Part shown: in pieces, positions 52,413 to 62,098 of the stretch
Numbering within the stretch: the stretch's first letter is position 1
Layout of the letters: each line of letters starts with the position of its first letter
The notes under the pieces: model-generated
Databases searched by the model: none
What the model was told of the DNA's origin: nothing
The model's input: only the letters and a program-made list of their open reading frames with translations
Assembly (NCBI GenBank): GCA_964556665.1
Contig: CAZKXU010000001.1
Coordinates: forward strand, 62,001-126,000
DNA: 64,000 nt
From: CAZKXU01 sp964556665
GTDB lineage: Bacteria > Bdellovibrionota_C > UBA2361 > CAZKXU01
Reading direction: 5' to 3'
Position numbers and translations under genes: made by a program

Positions 52413-55181
52413 ATGAAGGATATTAACACCTTAAGTTCAACTATGCGTGCCGACTGGGATCGGCGGATAGAGCAGGACTACCGCTTCTGGATGAGTGACG
52501 GACATGCTGATGATCAGGCGATGTGGAGTAGCGGCAAGCGTGACCTGGCAATTATAACGGAAGGTTTAGAAAAAACTAATAACCTATCAGTGCTGGAGAT
52601 CGGCTGCGGCGTAGGAAGGCTTCTCTATTCTGCACTTGGCAGCTTTAAAAAAGTTATCGGCTTTGATGTATCTGCGGTAGCCATTCGAAAAGCTAAAGAG
52701 TTGCTGCCCGAAGCTCAGAATCTTGAACTATACATCGGAGATGGGATCTCACTTAAGCCGATGACGGATGGTTCGGTTGATTTCGTTTATTCCTTTGCTG
52801 CATTAACCAGTATGCCGGTTGATGTAATAGCGAGCTACCTTATTGAAGCTAGTCGTGTTCTAAAAGATGAGGGAATTTTAAGGCTGCAGGTTTATCTCGG
52901 TAAAGAGCAGCCGACTAAGCAGGAAGACACGCTGCATCCACGTTGTTTTGCTAAGACAAACTTGGAGGCGGCACTATCTGCAGCAGGTTTTAAAATTGAA
53001 TGGCAGCGTGAACTTAAGCTTCCGTTTAAGGTGTCATTTAAGGAGATCGGAATTGAGGCGGTAGTTCTCTCTGCAAAAAAAGTAAAGAACGCGACTCAAA
53101 CTGTGCCAGAACTTGCCAAGCTATTGGCTCCAAATGGAGAACTTCCAGGCCGCAGTCTTGATCTAGAATATTGGATGGAGCTCAACCACGCTAAGGAGCT
53201 AGCGGCTGCCGGAGAAGTTTCCCGAGCGAGAGAGATCTTAGCAGCCGTAAAAGATTGTACTAGTACAACAATCGACCTTAGTAATCTTATTAATCAGGTT
53301 GTCAGGACAATTGAGGAAAAATCAACAACTGATCGAACTGTAGTTGATAACAACGCCATCTTTGAGCGGAATCTAGAAGTTATAAAAAGTAGATTTCCTG
53401 AGGCCTATTTACGCCTGATGGCGCCAAACAAGGAAGATGTAAATGTCAGTGTCGCCAATACAGAGCAGGGGCCGGTAATTAACCTGAACAATCAGTGCCT
53501 CGATCATCCAAGCAAGCCTAGCACGGCAGCCGAGAGCTGGGTAAAGAAATGTCTAGCTGAAGGAAGATATTCCAAGGCTAAAGCAATTATTGTTTTTGGT
53601 TTTGGTACGGGATATCACGTTGATGAGTTAATTGAAGAGGCTGAGGCTAGAATAGGTGTAGTTGAGCCATGTATTGCAGCCTTCAAATTAGCTCTTTCAG
53701 TGCGTGATCTTGAATTTTCTCTATCACGTCTTGCCTGGTTGTATCTTGGGGATGATCCGAATATTACAAACTTCGATGAGGAAAGTGAACTTTTAGTCCG
53801 GCCGCAAGCGCAGCTCTTTGCGGTTAATTTGGTAAATAAGATAAAAGGTAAATTTTACGGAGTTAAAGGATTTACCGATCTACGTCCATCTATCGCTGTA
53901 GTCGGACCTTTTCAGGGCGGAACTCTGCCGATAACTGCTTATACTACGAATGCCTTAATGGGGTTAAAGCAGCGGGTTCGTCAGATCGACACCTCTCCGT
54001 TCGTGCATGGCTTTCATCATCTAGAAAACCTAAATAAGGATCGTTACCGTCTTGCTCATATTCAAGGTGTTTATACTGAGATGGTTGCGCAGACAGTATT
54101 AGCATCGATTGATGAAAAGCCGGTTGATATTGTAATCGTAATGGCACAGGCGCCGTTAACAGGACGGGTATTAACTGAATTGCGAAAGCGCGGGATCATT
54201 ACAGTGCTTTGGTTTGTTGAGGATTATCTACGCTTCACATATTGGCGTGAAATCGCTCAGTTCTATGACTTTGTATTTACTATTCAGACAGGGGAGTGTT
54301 TGGACCTTATTAAGGCAGCTGGCGCCGGAGAGGTACACTATCTTCCCTCTGCTTGTGACCCTGCCATTCATCGAACTGTGGAGCTTAGTGAGGAGGAGCG
54401 GGCGCGCTGGGGTTCTCCGATATCATTTGTGGGTGCTGGATATCACAACCGACAACAGACATTTGCGGCTTTTGCAGAGCTGCCATTTAAAATCTGGGGC
54501 ACTGAATGGCCGGGTTGTAGGCCGTTCGATAAGCTTGTACAGGAGAACGGCAGAAGACTTTCACCGGATGAATATATCAAGATCTTTAACGGCACAGATA
54601 TCAATATTAACCTTCACTCCTCATCCGAACGGGATGGGGTCGATCCGTTTGGTGACTTTTTAAATCCTAGGACATTTGAATTAGCTGCTTGTGGTGCCTT
54701 TCAATTAGTCGATGAACGCGCATTGCTTGCCGAGAATTTTAAGCCAGGTGAGGAGATAGTAACCTTTAGGGATACGAGAGATCTAATGCAGAAGATCTCG
54801 TATTATTCCACCCGTCCCGAAGAGCGCAAGCAGATAGCGGCACGGGCCAAGGAGCGTGCGCTGCGCGAGCATACCTATGCACAACGCTTGCAAAAAATGT
54901 TGGAGATTATATTTAGCAGCCGCTTTGAGCATCTTAAACACCGCCGAGAAGAGAGTCCATGGCGCCGCATGATTGAGTCTGCAAAATTTGACGCGGAGTT
55001 AATGAAGCGTTGTGAGGCGGCTTTTGAACGTGGCGAGGAGCCGATCTTAGACGGTCTTATCTCAGACATAATGCACGGTCATGGGAAACTGAGTGAGACT
55101 GAGCAGAAGTTACTTTTTCTTTTTCATGTGAGAAAGCAGATTATTCATATGAGGAAGGAAGAAACAGGGGAGAATAGGTGA
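52413..55181 (+). CDS. Methyltransferase-glycosyltransferase fusion protein, 922 aa
   Basis: N-terminal SAM-dependent methyltransferase, residues about 50-175 (VLEIGCGVGRLL, IGFDVSAVAIRKAKELLP, DGSVDFVYSFAAL). The middle 200-500 has a second nucleotide-binding-like part (IIVFGFGTGYHVDELI). C-terminal CgeB/DUF3880-like glycosyltransferase, about 500-880 (VIVMAQAPLTGRVLTELRKR, PISFVGAGYHNRQQTF, NPRTFELAACGAFQLVDERA). Adjacent fliS suggests flagellin or surface glycan modification (inference). The ATG follows a palindrome directly and has no Shine-Dalgarno; a second ATG at 52443 is possible. Overlaps the next gene by four bases. Confidence 0.85.
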   Translation: MKDINTLSSTMRADWDRRIEQDYRFWMSDGHADDQAMWSSGKRDLAIITEGLEKTNNLSVLEIGCGVGRLLYSALGSFKKVIGFDVSAVAIRKAKELLPEAQNLELYIGDGISLKPMTDGSVDFVYSFAALTSMPVDVIASYLIEASRVLKDEGILRLQVYLGKEQPTKQEDTLHPRCFAKTNLEAALSAAGFKIEWQRELKLPFKVSFKEIGIEAVVLSAKKVKNATQTVPELAKLLAPNGELPGRSLDLEYWMELNHAKELAAAGEVSRAREILAAVKDCTSTTIDLSNLINQVVRTIEEKSTTDRTVVDNNAIFERNLEVIKSRFPEAYLRLMAPNKEDVNVSVANTEQGPVINLNNQCLDHPSKPSTAAESWVKKCLAEGRYSKAKAIIVFGFGTGYHVDELIEEAEARIGVVEPCIAAFKLALSVRDLEFSLSRLAWLYLGDDPNITNFDEESELLVRPQAQLFAVNLVNKIKGKFYGVKGFTDLRPSIAVVGPFQGGTLPITAYTTNALMGLKQRVRQIDTSPFVHGFHHLENLNKDRYRLAHIQGVYTEMVAQTVLASIDEKPVDIVIVMAQAPLTGRVLTELRKRGIITVLWFVEDYLRFTYWREIAQFYDFVFTIQTGECLDLIKAAGAGEVHYLPSACDPAIHRTVELSEEERARWGSPISFVGAGYHNRQQTFAAFAELPFKIWGTEWPGCRPFDKLVQENGRRLSPDEYIKIFNGTDININLHSSSERDGVDPFGDFLNPRTFELAACGAFQLVDERALLAENFKPGEEIVTFRDTRDLMQKISYYSTRPEERKQIAARAKERALREHTYAQRLQKMLEIIFSSRFEHLKHRREESPWRRMIESAKFDAELMKRCEAAFERGEEPILDGLISDIMHGHGKLSETEQKLLFLFHVRKQIIHMRKEETGENR

Positions 55182-56824
55182 AAAAACGGTACCCACATAA
55201 AGAAAACGTACTGCTGGTAAATATCACGAGACTTGGTGATATGCTTCAGGCTACGCCTACAATTGCCGGTCTAAAGCAGGAAAATCCAGAGACTAAGATT
55301 ACCGTTTTGGTTGAAAAGCAGTTTGAAGATGTCTGTCATCATATACCGAATATCGATGAGGTTGTCAGCCTTGACCTGGGTATGACGGTTAGGTCATTGG
55401 CTCGTGAAAAGGACGGTATAATAGAGGCGTATCGTTACGTATCAGATACTGTAAAGGAATTACGAGAGAAGAAGTTCGATTACTGTCTTAATATGTCCTC
55501 TTCAGCATATACAGCTTTGCTGCTACGCTTAGTTGGAATTACCAGAAATGGAGGTTGGACATCGGATGATGAAGGTTATCGTGTGATTGAATCTGATTGG
55601 GCTAAACTCTTTGCAACCTCTGTTTTTCATGCTAACAGACAGTATAACTCCTTAAATTTGGTGGATGTCTTTCGCTGTTCTGCTGATGTTGAGAAACACC
55701 CTAACCAATTATTGATTAATGTTGAGCCAGCAGCACTTGAATATTCAAAGAAGCTGATTGCCGAAGCGGAATTTACTAATAGCGGGCCATTAATTGCAAT
55801 TCAAGCAGGCGCGAGTCAAGGTAAGCGGCAATGGGCTCCTTCAAAATTTATAGAGCTGGTAAAGATTTTAACTGAGCGTCATAATGCGCGCGTCGTATTG
55901 GTGGGCTCTAAGAAAGAGCTTAGCATCATCGATCCAATTAAGGCCGGAGCCAATAACCCAAATGTATTTGTAGCTGGGGGCAAGACAAGTATTCCGCAGC
56001 TTACAGCGCTATTAAGTATCTGTGATATATTAGTGACCGGCGACACAGGGCCGATGCATATCAACGTTGCTGTTGGCAAGCCGGTAGTGGCTATGTTCCT
56101 TGCTTCTGCTTTTGGTTTTGAAACCGGACCGTATAGTGAAGGTAATATAGTATTACAGCCAATCATCGGTTGTGGACCATGTAATCCGAATAAACCATGT
56201 GCACGTCCCGATTGTCATGATCAGATATCACCTGAGTTGGTTGCTAATCTGACAATGCTGCGCCTCAAGGGTGATTTTAAGTCTGTTCCGGCGGAGTGGG
56301 TTGATCCTAAAAAATTGATAGTCTATCGCTCTGAGTTTGACCAGTACGGATTCTGTAACCTAAAGGCGATTACACCTAATCATGCTGATGATCTGCGCAG
56401 GTTTAGGGACGCATATCGTAAAATGTGGTTGGAAGACCTAGGCGGATTTAAGGACATGAACGGGAGTAAGCCGCTAAGCAAATTGACTGTTGCTGACGCC
56501 GGGTTAGAGGGGCTTCAGAGGATTGTAGATTATGCTGAGCAAGGTACAAGATTAATTCAGGAATTAAGTTCGTATATCAAGGATCTCTCAGCTCCAGTAC
56601 AGGGACTAAGCAGAGTTAATGTTGAATTAAGTCAGCTAGATATTAAGATTGAAGAGGCAGGTTATAATCATCAGCCGCTTGGCCCATTGGCTCGTATGTT
56701 TGTCTTTGCAAAGGAGAATATTTCTGGAACCGATGCTCTAATGTTGGCATCTCAAATGGGAGAGATATACCGGACTCTGGCCCGACGTGGGCGGTTATTA
56801 GGTAGTTATTTTCAAACGGTTTAA
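55178..56824 (+). CDS. Glycosyltransferase family 9 (heptosyltransferase-like) protein, 548 aa
   Basis: GTG start in a GTGA overlap with the preceding gene. The GT9 fold is shown by LLVNITRLGDMLQATPTIAG, FDYCLNMSSSAYTALLLRL, IQAGASQGKRQWAPSKFIEL and the donor-site TGDTGPMHINVAVGKPVVAMF. A Cys cluster (GCGPCNPNKPC) follows. The last about 180 residues are helical and not part of GT9. The operon with a CgeB-like transferase and fliS points to flagellar or surface glycosylation rather than LPS core, but this is inference. Confidence 0.88.
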   Translation: MKKRYPHKENVLLVNITRLGDMLQATPTIAGLKQENPETKITVLVEKQFEDVCHHIPNIDEVVSLDLGMTVRSLAREKDGIIEAYRYVSDTVKELREKKFDYCLNMSSSAYTALLLRLVGITRNGGWTSDDEGYRVIESDWAKLFATSVFHANRQYNSLNLVDVFRCSADVEKHPNQLLINVEPAALEYSKKLIAEAEFTNSGPLIAIQAGASQGKRQWAPSKFIELVKILTERHNARVVLVGSKKELSIIDPIKAGANNPNVFVAGGKTSIPQLTALLSICDILVTGDTGPMHINVAVGKPVVAMFLASAFGFETGPYSEGNIVLQPIIGCGPCNPNKPCARPDCHDQISPELVANLTMLRLKGDFKSVPAEWVDPKKLIVYRSEFDQYGFCNLKAITPNHADDLRRFRDAYRKMWLEDLGGFKDMNGSKPLSKLTVADAGLEGLQRIVDYAEQGTRLIQELSSYIKDLSAPVQGLSRVNVELSQLDIKIEEAGYNHQPLGPLARMFVFAKENISGTDALMLASQMGEIYRTLARRGRLLGSYFQTV

Positions 56825-56835
56825 CGAGGTTAATC

Positions 56836-57426
56836 ATGGTTGCAGTACGCATAAATGGGGAGGAATCCTCTATCAAGGCCGATGATCTTCCAAAAATAGC
56901 TGATGTAATAGAATTAATTAAGACTCAGATTGATCCTGAGCATATGATAACAGGCATTCAGTTTGATGGCAGAGATCTGGAGGACGGGGATTGGAATAGC
57001 TCTCCAACAAAATATCAAACCGCCGTATTAGAGGTAGAGACAGGAACTCCTGGCGAATATGTTCAGAATCGATTGACGTTAGCATCCAAAGTTGTACGCT
57101 CAATATATCTTGCCTTCCGTGATGCCCGTAAATGTTTCCAAGACGGTGAGATGCAGGACGGCAATAAAAAATTAGTTTTGGCCGTAAATTCATTTAAGGC
57201 CTTCATTGAGTGGTACGGTACATTACTCGAACTCGTGCCAGTACAGAATAGACAGAGTATTGATATCGGTCCCGAAGTGAATAAACTTACCGAAGTATGC
57301 AAGCGTATCTGTCAGCAGCAGCTTTACCAGTCATGGTGGGCGCTGGGCGAGACCTTAGAGAAAGAGTTAGAGCCTGGACTTGATAGGCTTGAGGATTTCT
57401 GTAGAAAGATAGGAAAGGAGAAGTAG
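56836..57426 (+). CDS. Hypothetical protein of the glycosylation operon, 196 aa
   Basis: Unrecognised. The N-terminal 75 residues resemble a small beta-grasp-like domain (VAVRINGEESSIK, ITGIQFDGRDLEDGDW). The rest is helical (ASKVVRSIYLAFRDARKCF, AVNSFKAFIEWYGTLLELV). It follows the GT9 gene by 11 bases, so it belongs to the same transcript. The helical tail is similar in style to the tail of the GT9 protein, and the two may interact. Confidence 0.75.
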   Translation: MVAVRINGEESSIKADDLPKIADVIELIKTQIDPEHMITGIQFDGRDLEDGDWNSSPTKYQTAVLEVETGTPGEYVQNRLTLASKVVRSIYLAFRDARKCFQDGEMQDGNKKLVLAVNSFKAFIEWYGTLLELVPVQNRQSIDIGPEVNKLTEVCKRICQQQLYQSWWALGETLEKELEPGLDRLEDFCRKIGKEK

Positions 57427-57466
57427 TCCTTGGTAGTGGCTCACACACTCTAATATAAGTTTTCAT

Positions 57467-57632
57467 ACTGGGACCGCGGGACGCGCCTGGCAGTGCGCGA
57501 GCACTAGCTACCAGGCAGCGTAAGATAAATGCTTGCGAAGCAAGCTTCAATAAGTCCACGCGAAGCGTGGTCCAGCCCGCTTTATCGAACTTGCAATGGC
57601 TATCATGCGGGCTGTAAGCCCGCGGTCCCAGT
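57467..57632 (+). repeat. R1 repeat with composite insert
   Basis: Outer ends ACTGGGACCGCGGG and GCCCGCGGTCCCAGT. The interior carries CTACCAGGCAGCGTAAGAT, GCTTGCGAAGCAAGC and CCACGCGAAGCGTGG, the inverted counterpart of 37364-37476. Fills the gap before the MBL-fold gene. Confidence 0.8.
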
Positions 57633-57680
57633 CAGTGGATACTAGTGCTACCTTCTAATAAACATGCTAGAGTGTTCTGC

Positions 57681-58598
57681 ATGTTTATCCAAGCAAGCTG
57701 CGCACTGCACCCTAACTTTTATCTTTTAACCTTAGGGCACACCTGCCGTTACTTAATCGGGAATCGGCATGCTTTCTCCCTTGTAGATTTAGGTGTGTCT
57801 GGCCACATGCCATTACTTGAGAAGCGTTTACATAGCTTTGGATTCCATCTTAAGAATTTAAAACGGATCTTTGTTACACACACACATGTTGAACGTATTG
57901 GTGGGCTTGCGGCCATATTACATAGCTATCCAGGGGTAGAAGTTGTGTCATCGGCTCAGAGCCTTAGCGCACTTGCTGAGCGTCCTCTCCAACAAAGTTT
58001 ATATGCCGCAGATGCTGAGCTCTCCAAAAGTTTGAATGTACCGGTGAATTATTCGCAGATAGAGTTGGCAGCTTCTTTCGATATTTTTACTAACTCCCAT
58101 AACTGTCGTGCTGTAACCGATGGTGAAAAGATCGAAATAGAGGATGGGTATACAATCAGGGCACTATCGACCCCAGGTCATGCCGAGGGTGCACTTAGTT
58201 ATGTTTTAGAAGACTATAGGTATCTAATAGCAGACGAAGTTATAGGGTTTTATCGCGGCAAGGAGTTTGTTACACCTGCGCCGGATATCAGTATCGAGCA
58301 GGTGCAGCGTAGTTTGCGCAAGATAAGTGCAGTTGAATTACAGGGACTCTGCTTTACAAATTTTGGAGTTATCAGTGGCAGTTTAGTAGTAAGACATATA
58401 ACAGCACTCCTACAAAACCTTGATGATATTCGTGCAGAGTATATAAAAGCAAAGCAGGCTGGATTGCCTGAAGGAAAGATCATAGAAACAATTCATGCCG
58501 CTTTTTTTGAGACTGACTCTACGGATCCTGTGGTGCGGTATAGCCTTAAGATCTCATTTGAGGAGTTATGCAGGCAGTTAAGTGGTGTGCCTACTTGA
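57681..58598 (+). CDS. Metallo-beta-lactamase-fold protein, 305 aa
   Basis: MBL fold: YLIGNRHAFSLVDLG, the metal motif THTHVERIGG, STPGHAEGALSYVL, and LIADEVIGFY. The usual HxHxDH reads HxHxER, so the second metal site is altered and the activity may differ from standard hydrolases. The C-terminal helical part (HITALLQNLDDIRAEYIKAK) is typical of glyoxalase-II-like members. An in-frame GTG at 57645 would add 12 residues; neither start has a clear ribosome site. Followed within two bases by the PAP2-type gene. Confidence 0.82.
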   Translation: MFIQASCALHPNFYLLTLGHTCRYLIGNRHAFSLVDLGVSGHMPLLEKRLHSFGFHLKNLKRIFVTHTHVERIGGLAAILHSYPGVEVVSSAQSLSALAERPLQQSLYAADAELSKSLNVPVNYSQIELAASFDIFTNSHNCRAVTDGEKIEIEDGYTIRALSTPGHAEGALSYVLEDYRYLIADEVIGFYRGKEFVTPAPDISIEQVQRSLRKISAVELQGLCFTNFGVISGSLVVRHITALLQNLDDIRAEYIKAKQAGLPEGKIIETIHAAFFETDSTDPVVRYSLKISFEELCRQLSGVPT

Positions 58599-58599
58599 A

Positions 58600-59529
58600 A
58601 TGATAAAAAAGCTTTTTCACAAGCTCTTTCCTGTTGAACGCCTAGTGCTGCTTGTTGCCTTGTTTACCTGGCTTTTATACAAACTATTCGACATATCGCT
58701 ACGTAGGCCAGGATATTTTTATTTTCGTGAGATACTCTCCTCTTTAGATATCTATGTGCTCGCTCTGTTAGGAGCCTTTCTCTTCACAGGGTTTTCCTTG
58801 TATCGCTCAGGTAAATTTAGTCTGCGTACAACTTGGCAGGATTTTTCATTAAACTACCTCTCGATCAAGTCGATCAGTCATGATTTGAGGTTATTCAATG
58901 CACTAATCCTAATACTAGTTATCTTTACACAGCTAAAACATCTTATCCCACTTATCAATTCGCAACTTCATGATTCTTGGTGTATTGAACTTGAACGCTC
59001 CCTCTTCGGCGGCAAGCTCGCTGGAGAGGTGCTTTGGAATATATTCGGCTTAGGCTCGGCTCCTTTTTTCTCTGTCTGCTACCTGCTCTTTTACCCCTAT
59101 GTAACAGTGCTGGTGACCCTTATGATAATGCAGCGGGATAGGAGGCTCTCTCAACGTTTTGCCTATAACTTCTCCATTCTTTGGGTCTTAGGCATTTTGT
59201 TGGTCTATATCTTTCCGACCCGTGGGCCTGCTTTTATCCTCCCGGTCTTTCAAAGATTGCCTCAGACAGATGTTAGTATTCTGCAGCAAGAACTAGCAGT
59301 CAACGCCCACTTTTTATTAAGCAATCCAAGAAGTGATACAGGTCTCTTTTTAATCTCCGGCTTCCCAAGTTTGCACTTCTGGATTGTTCTGTTTGGTAGC
59401 GTATACTTGCAACGATTAAATCGAACGGTCGCAGCTCTCTCATGGATATTCCTGGCCCTCACAGTATTAAGTACATTATACTTTGGATGGCACTATCTGA
59501 TCGATCTATTGCCTATACCTATTGCATAG
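58600..59529 (+). CDS. PAP2-type (Aur1/Ipt1-like) membrane phosphatase/transferase, 309 aa
   Basis: Several transmembrane helices and the PAP2_3-type motifs FISGFPSLHFWIVLF (catalytic His) and STLYFGWHYLIDLL. Members act on lipid phosphates or transfer phospho-head groups. In-frame GTG codons at 58582 and 58585 exist, but ATG 58600 sits in the normal stop-start junction with the preceding gene. The protein ends six residues after DLL, where relatives usually have one more helix, so the C-terminus may be truncated. Confidence 0.82.
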   Translation: MIKKLFHKLFPVERLVLLVALFTWLLYKLFDISLRRPGYFYFREILSSLDIYVLALLGAFLFTGFSLYRSGKFSLRTTWQDFSLNYLSIKSISHDLRLFNALILILVIFTQLKHLIPLINSQLHDSWCIELERSLFGGKLAGEVLWNIFGLGSAPFFSVCYLLFYPYVTVLVTLMIMQRDRRLSQRFAYNFSILWVLGILLVYIFPTRGPAFILPVFQRLPQTDVSILQQELAVNAHFLLSNPRSDTGLFLISGFPSLHFWIVLFGSVYLQRLNRTVAALSWIFLALTVLSTLYFGWHYLIDLLPIPIA

Positions 59530-59635
59530 GAACTGAATAATTTATTTTTGGAATCTAATTTCATTTGCTTAAGAAGCTAGAATGACATAAAATTGGAGTA
59601 ATTGTGTTTCATTAACTTTTATGCAGGTGTATCTT

Positions 59636-59932
59636 ATGAAGTTGATAGTTATTAGTCTTGGATTATTTCTACTTTCTCAAAGTGTGCATGCTGAGTCGCG
59701 GCAGATTAAGCAGTCATATAGTGGTGGTAGTGCCAGCGCAGCTATGATCGAGATTAAGAAAGACGAAGCCATATCCAATACAGAGACAGAGCGGGCAAGT
59801 TTAGGACAGACTGCCAATACAGCTTCAAAGCACACCATTCAGAAGCAAGCTGATCAGAGATCCAATTCCAGTGTTCGACGATCCTTTAGTGGTGGAAGTG
59901 GGTTAGCAGACCAGATTAAACTCGACAAGTAG
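59636..59932 (+). CDS. Small secreted protein with duplicated SGGS motif, 98 aa
   Basis: Signal peptide at residues 1-19 (MKLIVISLGLFLLSQSVHA). The mature part is polar and has two similar units at its ends: RQIKQSYSGGSASAAMIEIK and RRSFSGGSGLADQIKLDK. Disordered, periplasmic or surface location likely. An upstream ATG at 59621 is in frame; AGG before 59636 favours the shorter form. No family recognised. Confidence 0.65.
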   Translation: MKLIVISLGLFLLSQSVHAESRQIKQSYSGGSASAAMIEIKKDEAISNTETERASLGQTANTASKHTIQKQADQRSNSSVRRSFSGGSGLADQIKLDK

Positions 59933-59997
59933 TTATTGTCCTGACGGACAATAACTGCGAGAGTTTAAAAGAAACGTACGGATAAAGCGTATGCGAC

Positions 59998-60079
59998 ACT
60001 GGGAGCAGGGGCTTCCAACCCGTAAATAAGCAGCATTTAGTTTCTTTGCGGGCAGGACGAGGATGCCCACGCTCCCAGT
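59998..60079. repeat. R1 palindromic repeat
   Basis: ACTGGGAGCAGGGGCTTCC at the left pairs with the right end GGATGCCCACGCTCCCAGT with a few mismatches. It is between the small secreted protein gene and the outer-membrane protein gene, which converge here. Confidence 0.75.
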
Positions 60080-60148
60080 GCCCACAGCTTCTGGACGGGC
60101 ATCCAATTCATGCTTTTGCATAAATGACGATCCCCGTACAGAAACAGC

Positions 60149-60895
60149 TTAGAAAGTGTAAGTAAGAGATGTGCCGAACCAGAACTCGTCAACGGTTCTG
60201 TCATCCTGCTTCTGTGTGTAGTTAAACGATGGTACTACGCTAACATCTCCAAGATTCATGTTCATCGAGACACCGTATGTAGCTTGTACTAGTCCATCAT
60301 CCGCGTACACCTTTTCAGAGTCCTTACCAAAGCCGATTGCAGCAAATGGTGTAAAATTAAATCCCTCACCTAAGCTTGGAGCTGTAAATGCATGGCTAAG
60401 ACTTAACTCATAATAGTATGCGTCATATACATCATAATCATAATATAATGACAGACTAGGTGTGAGTGGAAAAATTGAATTAAACTTGGAATCATCCCAT
60501 ACTACTGTTCCAAAAACCTCGGCTGTATCTTCAATGTCATCATCGCTATCTGGATATGTGTACCAGATATGTCCAAGTTTCAAAGTAAATGGACTGAAAT
60601 CTATTGTGTAGGAGAGGGTTTCGTCTGTTTCCAAGAATCTCTCTGCGCTGCTAGAGTCTTCTTCTGCAGAGATATGCGCCCACAGGTTTCCGCTAAGTAT
60701 CCCAGCCCCTGTGTCGTAGTTCACTGTAACTGAAGGTTGTAGTGAGGCTCCTTCAAAGAGATTAAATCCGCGCCACATATAATCGCTGTACATTCCTACA
60801 GATAGTGAGGTAGATACGGGCGAGCCGTTATCAGCCACTAAGGCAGATGAGCTGAAAACAGAAAAAATGGATAGAATGATTATTATTTTCTTCAT
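60149..60895 (-). CDS. Outer-membrane beta-barrel protein, TorF-like, 248 aa
   Basis: Signal peptide at residues 1-21, then alternating hydrophobic/aromatic strands, with SVGMYSDYMWRGFNLFEGAS near the start, the sequence known from TorF-type putative porins, and a terminal Phe after LTYTF as needed for barrel assembly. Roles of the family are poorly known (nutrient uptake suspected). AGGA precedes the ATG. Confidence 0.85.
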   Translation of the reverse strand: MKKIIIILSIFSVFSSSALVADNGSPVSTSLSVGMYSDYMWRGFNLFEGASLQPSVTVNYDTGAGILSGNLWAHISAEEDSSSAERFLETDETLSYTIDFSPFTLKLGHIWYTYPDSDDDIEDTAEVFGTVVWDDSKFNSIFPLTPSLSLYYDYDVYDAYYYELSLSHAFTAPSLGEGFNFTPFAAIGFGKDSEKVYADDGLVQATYGVSMNMNLGDVSVVPSFNYTQKQDDRTVDEFWFGTSLTYTF

Positions 60896-60971
60896 ATTTT
60901 CCTAAAAAGATAAAATCTGTAAATCTGATTACTATAGATGTATGGCACGGTAATAAATATTCATTTTATTT

Positions 60972-62063
60972 CTACCAATTCAGATCTACCCAAACCATGG
61001 CATGATCCGAGGCCTCTTTCGGATCGTAAACTACCCCACTAGCATAATCCCCCTCAACGTTGGGATTTTCCAGTGCGAATGGCAATGATTCTGTCGGTAA
61101 TAATATCTCATCTAGCCATGAAAAAGTCTTGCCGTATTTAAACGTACCTTGAAGCTTTCCAGTAGCCGGATCTGTAGTTAATACACTGAAAAGTCTCTGC
61201 GGGTATGATGCTCCTTTTTGGCAGAGAGGTACCCCTCTTTTTGAAAGACGACAGGGCGCCTTTCCCTGGAAACTTCTAAGAGCTATAGTCCCATCTAGAA
61301 TCTTGGCACTAGCTGCATCAAAATTACTGTTGCGATCACCGGCCAAGACCAGTATCGAATCTCCACTGCCAAACGATTTTGAATGCCTTGTTTCAATAAT
61401 ACGCCTTATAGCTTCTGCCATCTCCATGCGGAAAGTCTCCCATTCAAGTTGTGCCGGATCCTTAGCACCTCCATACTTAGATTTAAAATGGAAAGTTACA
61501 ATTGTTACAACTTTCGGAAAGCTCTCACCCCGTGGTTTTACCTGTAGCTGTATCTCGAGTGGACCACGCGGGAAGTTTCGCGGACGCTGTTCCTCGGTAG
61601 TTTTAGGTAGCTCAACTCTGTAATAGGAGGTAAGGTTTAAAATTTCTGCTCGGTCTTTGGCAACAATAAATCCAAGACGAATGATCGGATCATTACTAGG
61701 TCCGGTTCGTGTCTCAAAAAAACGCCCGGTTGCTTTGTGAAGATTTGAAGCTATCTCATCGAGAACTTTTTTTGATTCTAACTCGGTTTTGCCAAGGATT
61801 TCCTGTGTGGCAATTACATCACACTTTGCCTTTACAAATCTTTGTAGCACAGCAAGTTCTTTAGCAGAGTGTAGCTCAGGAGTTAAGCTAGGAACTCTTG
61901 GTTTAGCTAAGGAGAAGGGTCCGTAATTCTCCATGTTCTGGCTGCATATTCTAAGCTCAGCTTCTCCGCGGGGATCAGCGGTAGGATTTAACACATTGCT
62001 GCGCGATTGAGCGTTAAGACCTTCGCTTGCTAATAGCAGTAATATGAAAAATATAATTCGCAT
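60972..62063 (-). CDS. Exported endonuclease/exonuclease/phosphatase family protein, 363 aa
   Basis: Signal peptide at residues 1-18, then the EEP fold: ICSQNMENYG, CDVIATQEILG (catalytic Glu), LVLAGDRNSNFDA (Asp-Asn pair) and KEASDHAMVWVDL (the SDH motif). All catalytic residues are present. Extracellular or periplasmic nuclease or phosphodiesterase is likely. Confidence 0.88.
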   Translation of the reverse strand: MRIIFFILLLLASEGLNAQSRSNVLNPTADPRGEAELRICSQNMENYGPFSLAKPRVPSLTPELHSAKELAVLQRFVKAKCDVIATQEILGKTELESKKVLDEIASNLHKATGRFFETRTGPSNDPIIRLGFIVAKDRAEILNLTSYYRVELPKTTEEQRPRNFPRGPLEIQLQVKPRGESFPKVVTIVTFHFKSKYGGAKDPAQLEWETFRMEMAEAIRRIIETRHSKSFGSGDSILVLAGDRNSNFDAASAKILDGTIALRSFQGKAPCRLSKRGVPLCQKGASYPQRLFSVLTTDPATGKLQGTFKYGKTFSWLDEILLPTESLPFALENPNVEGDYASGVVYDPKEASDHAMVWVDLNW

Positions 62064-62098
62064 AACTAGTGCACTGTAAGATAAGTTCTTGCCAACCT

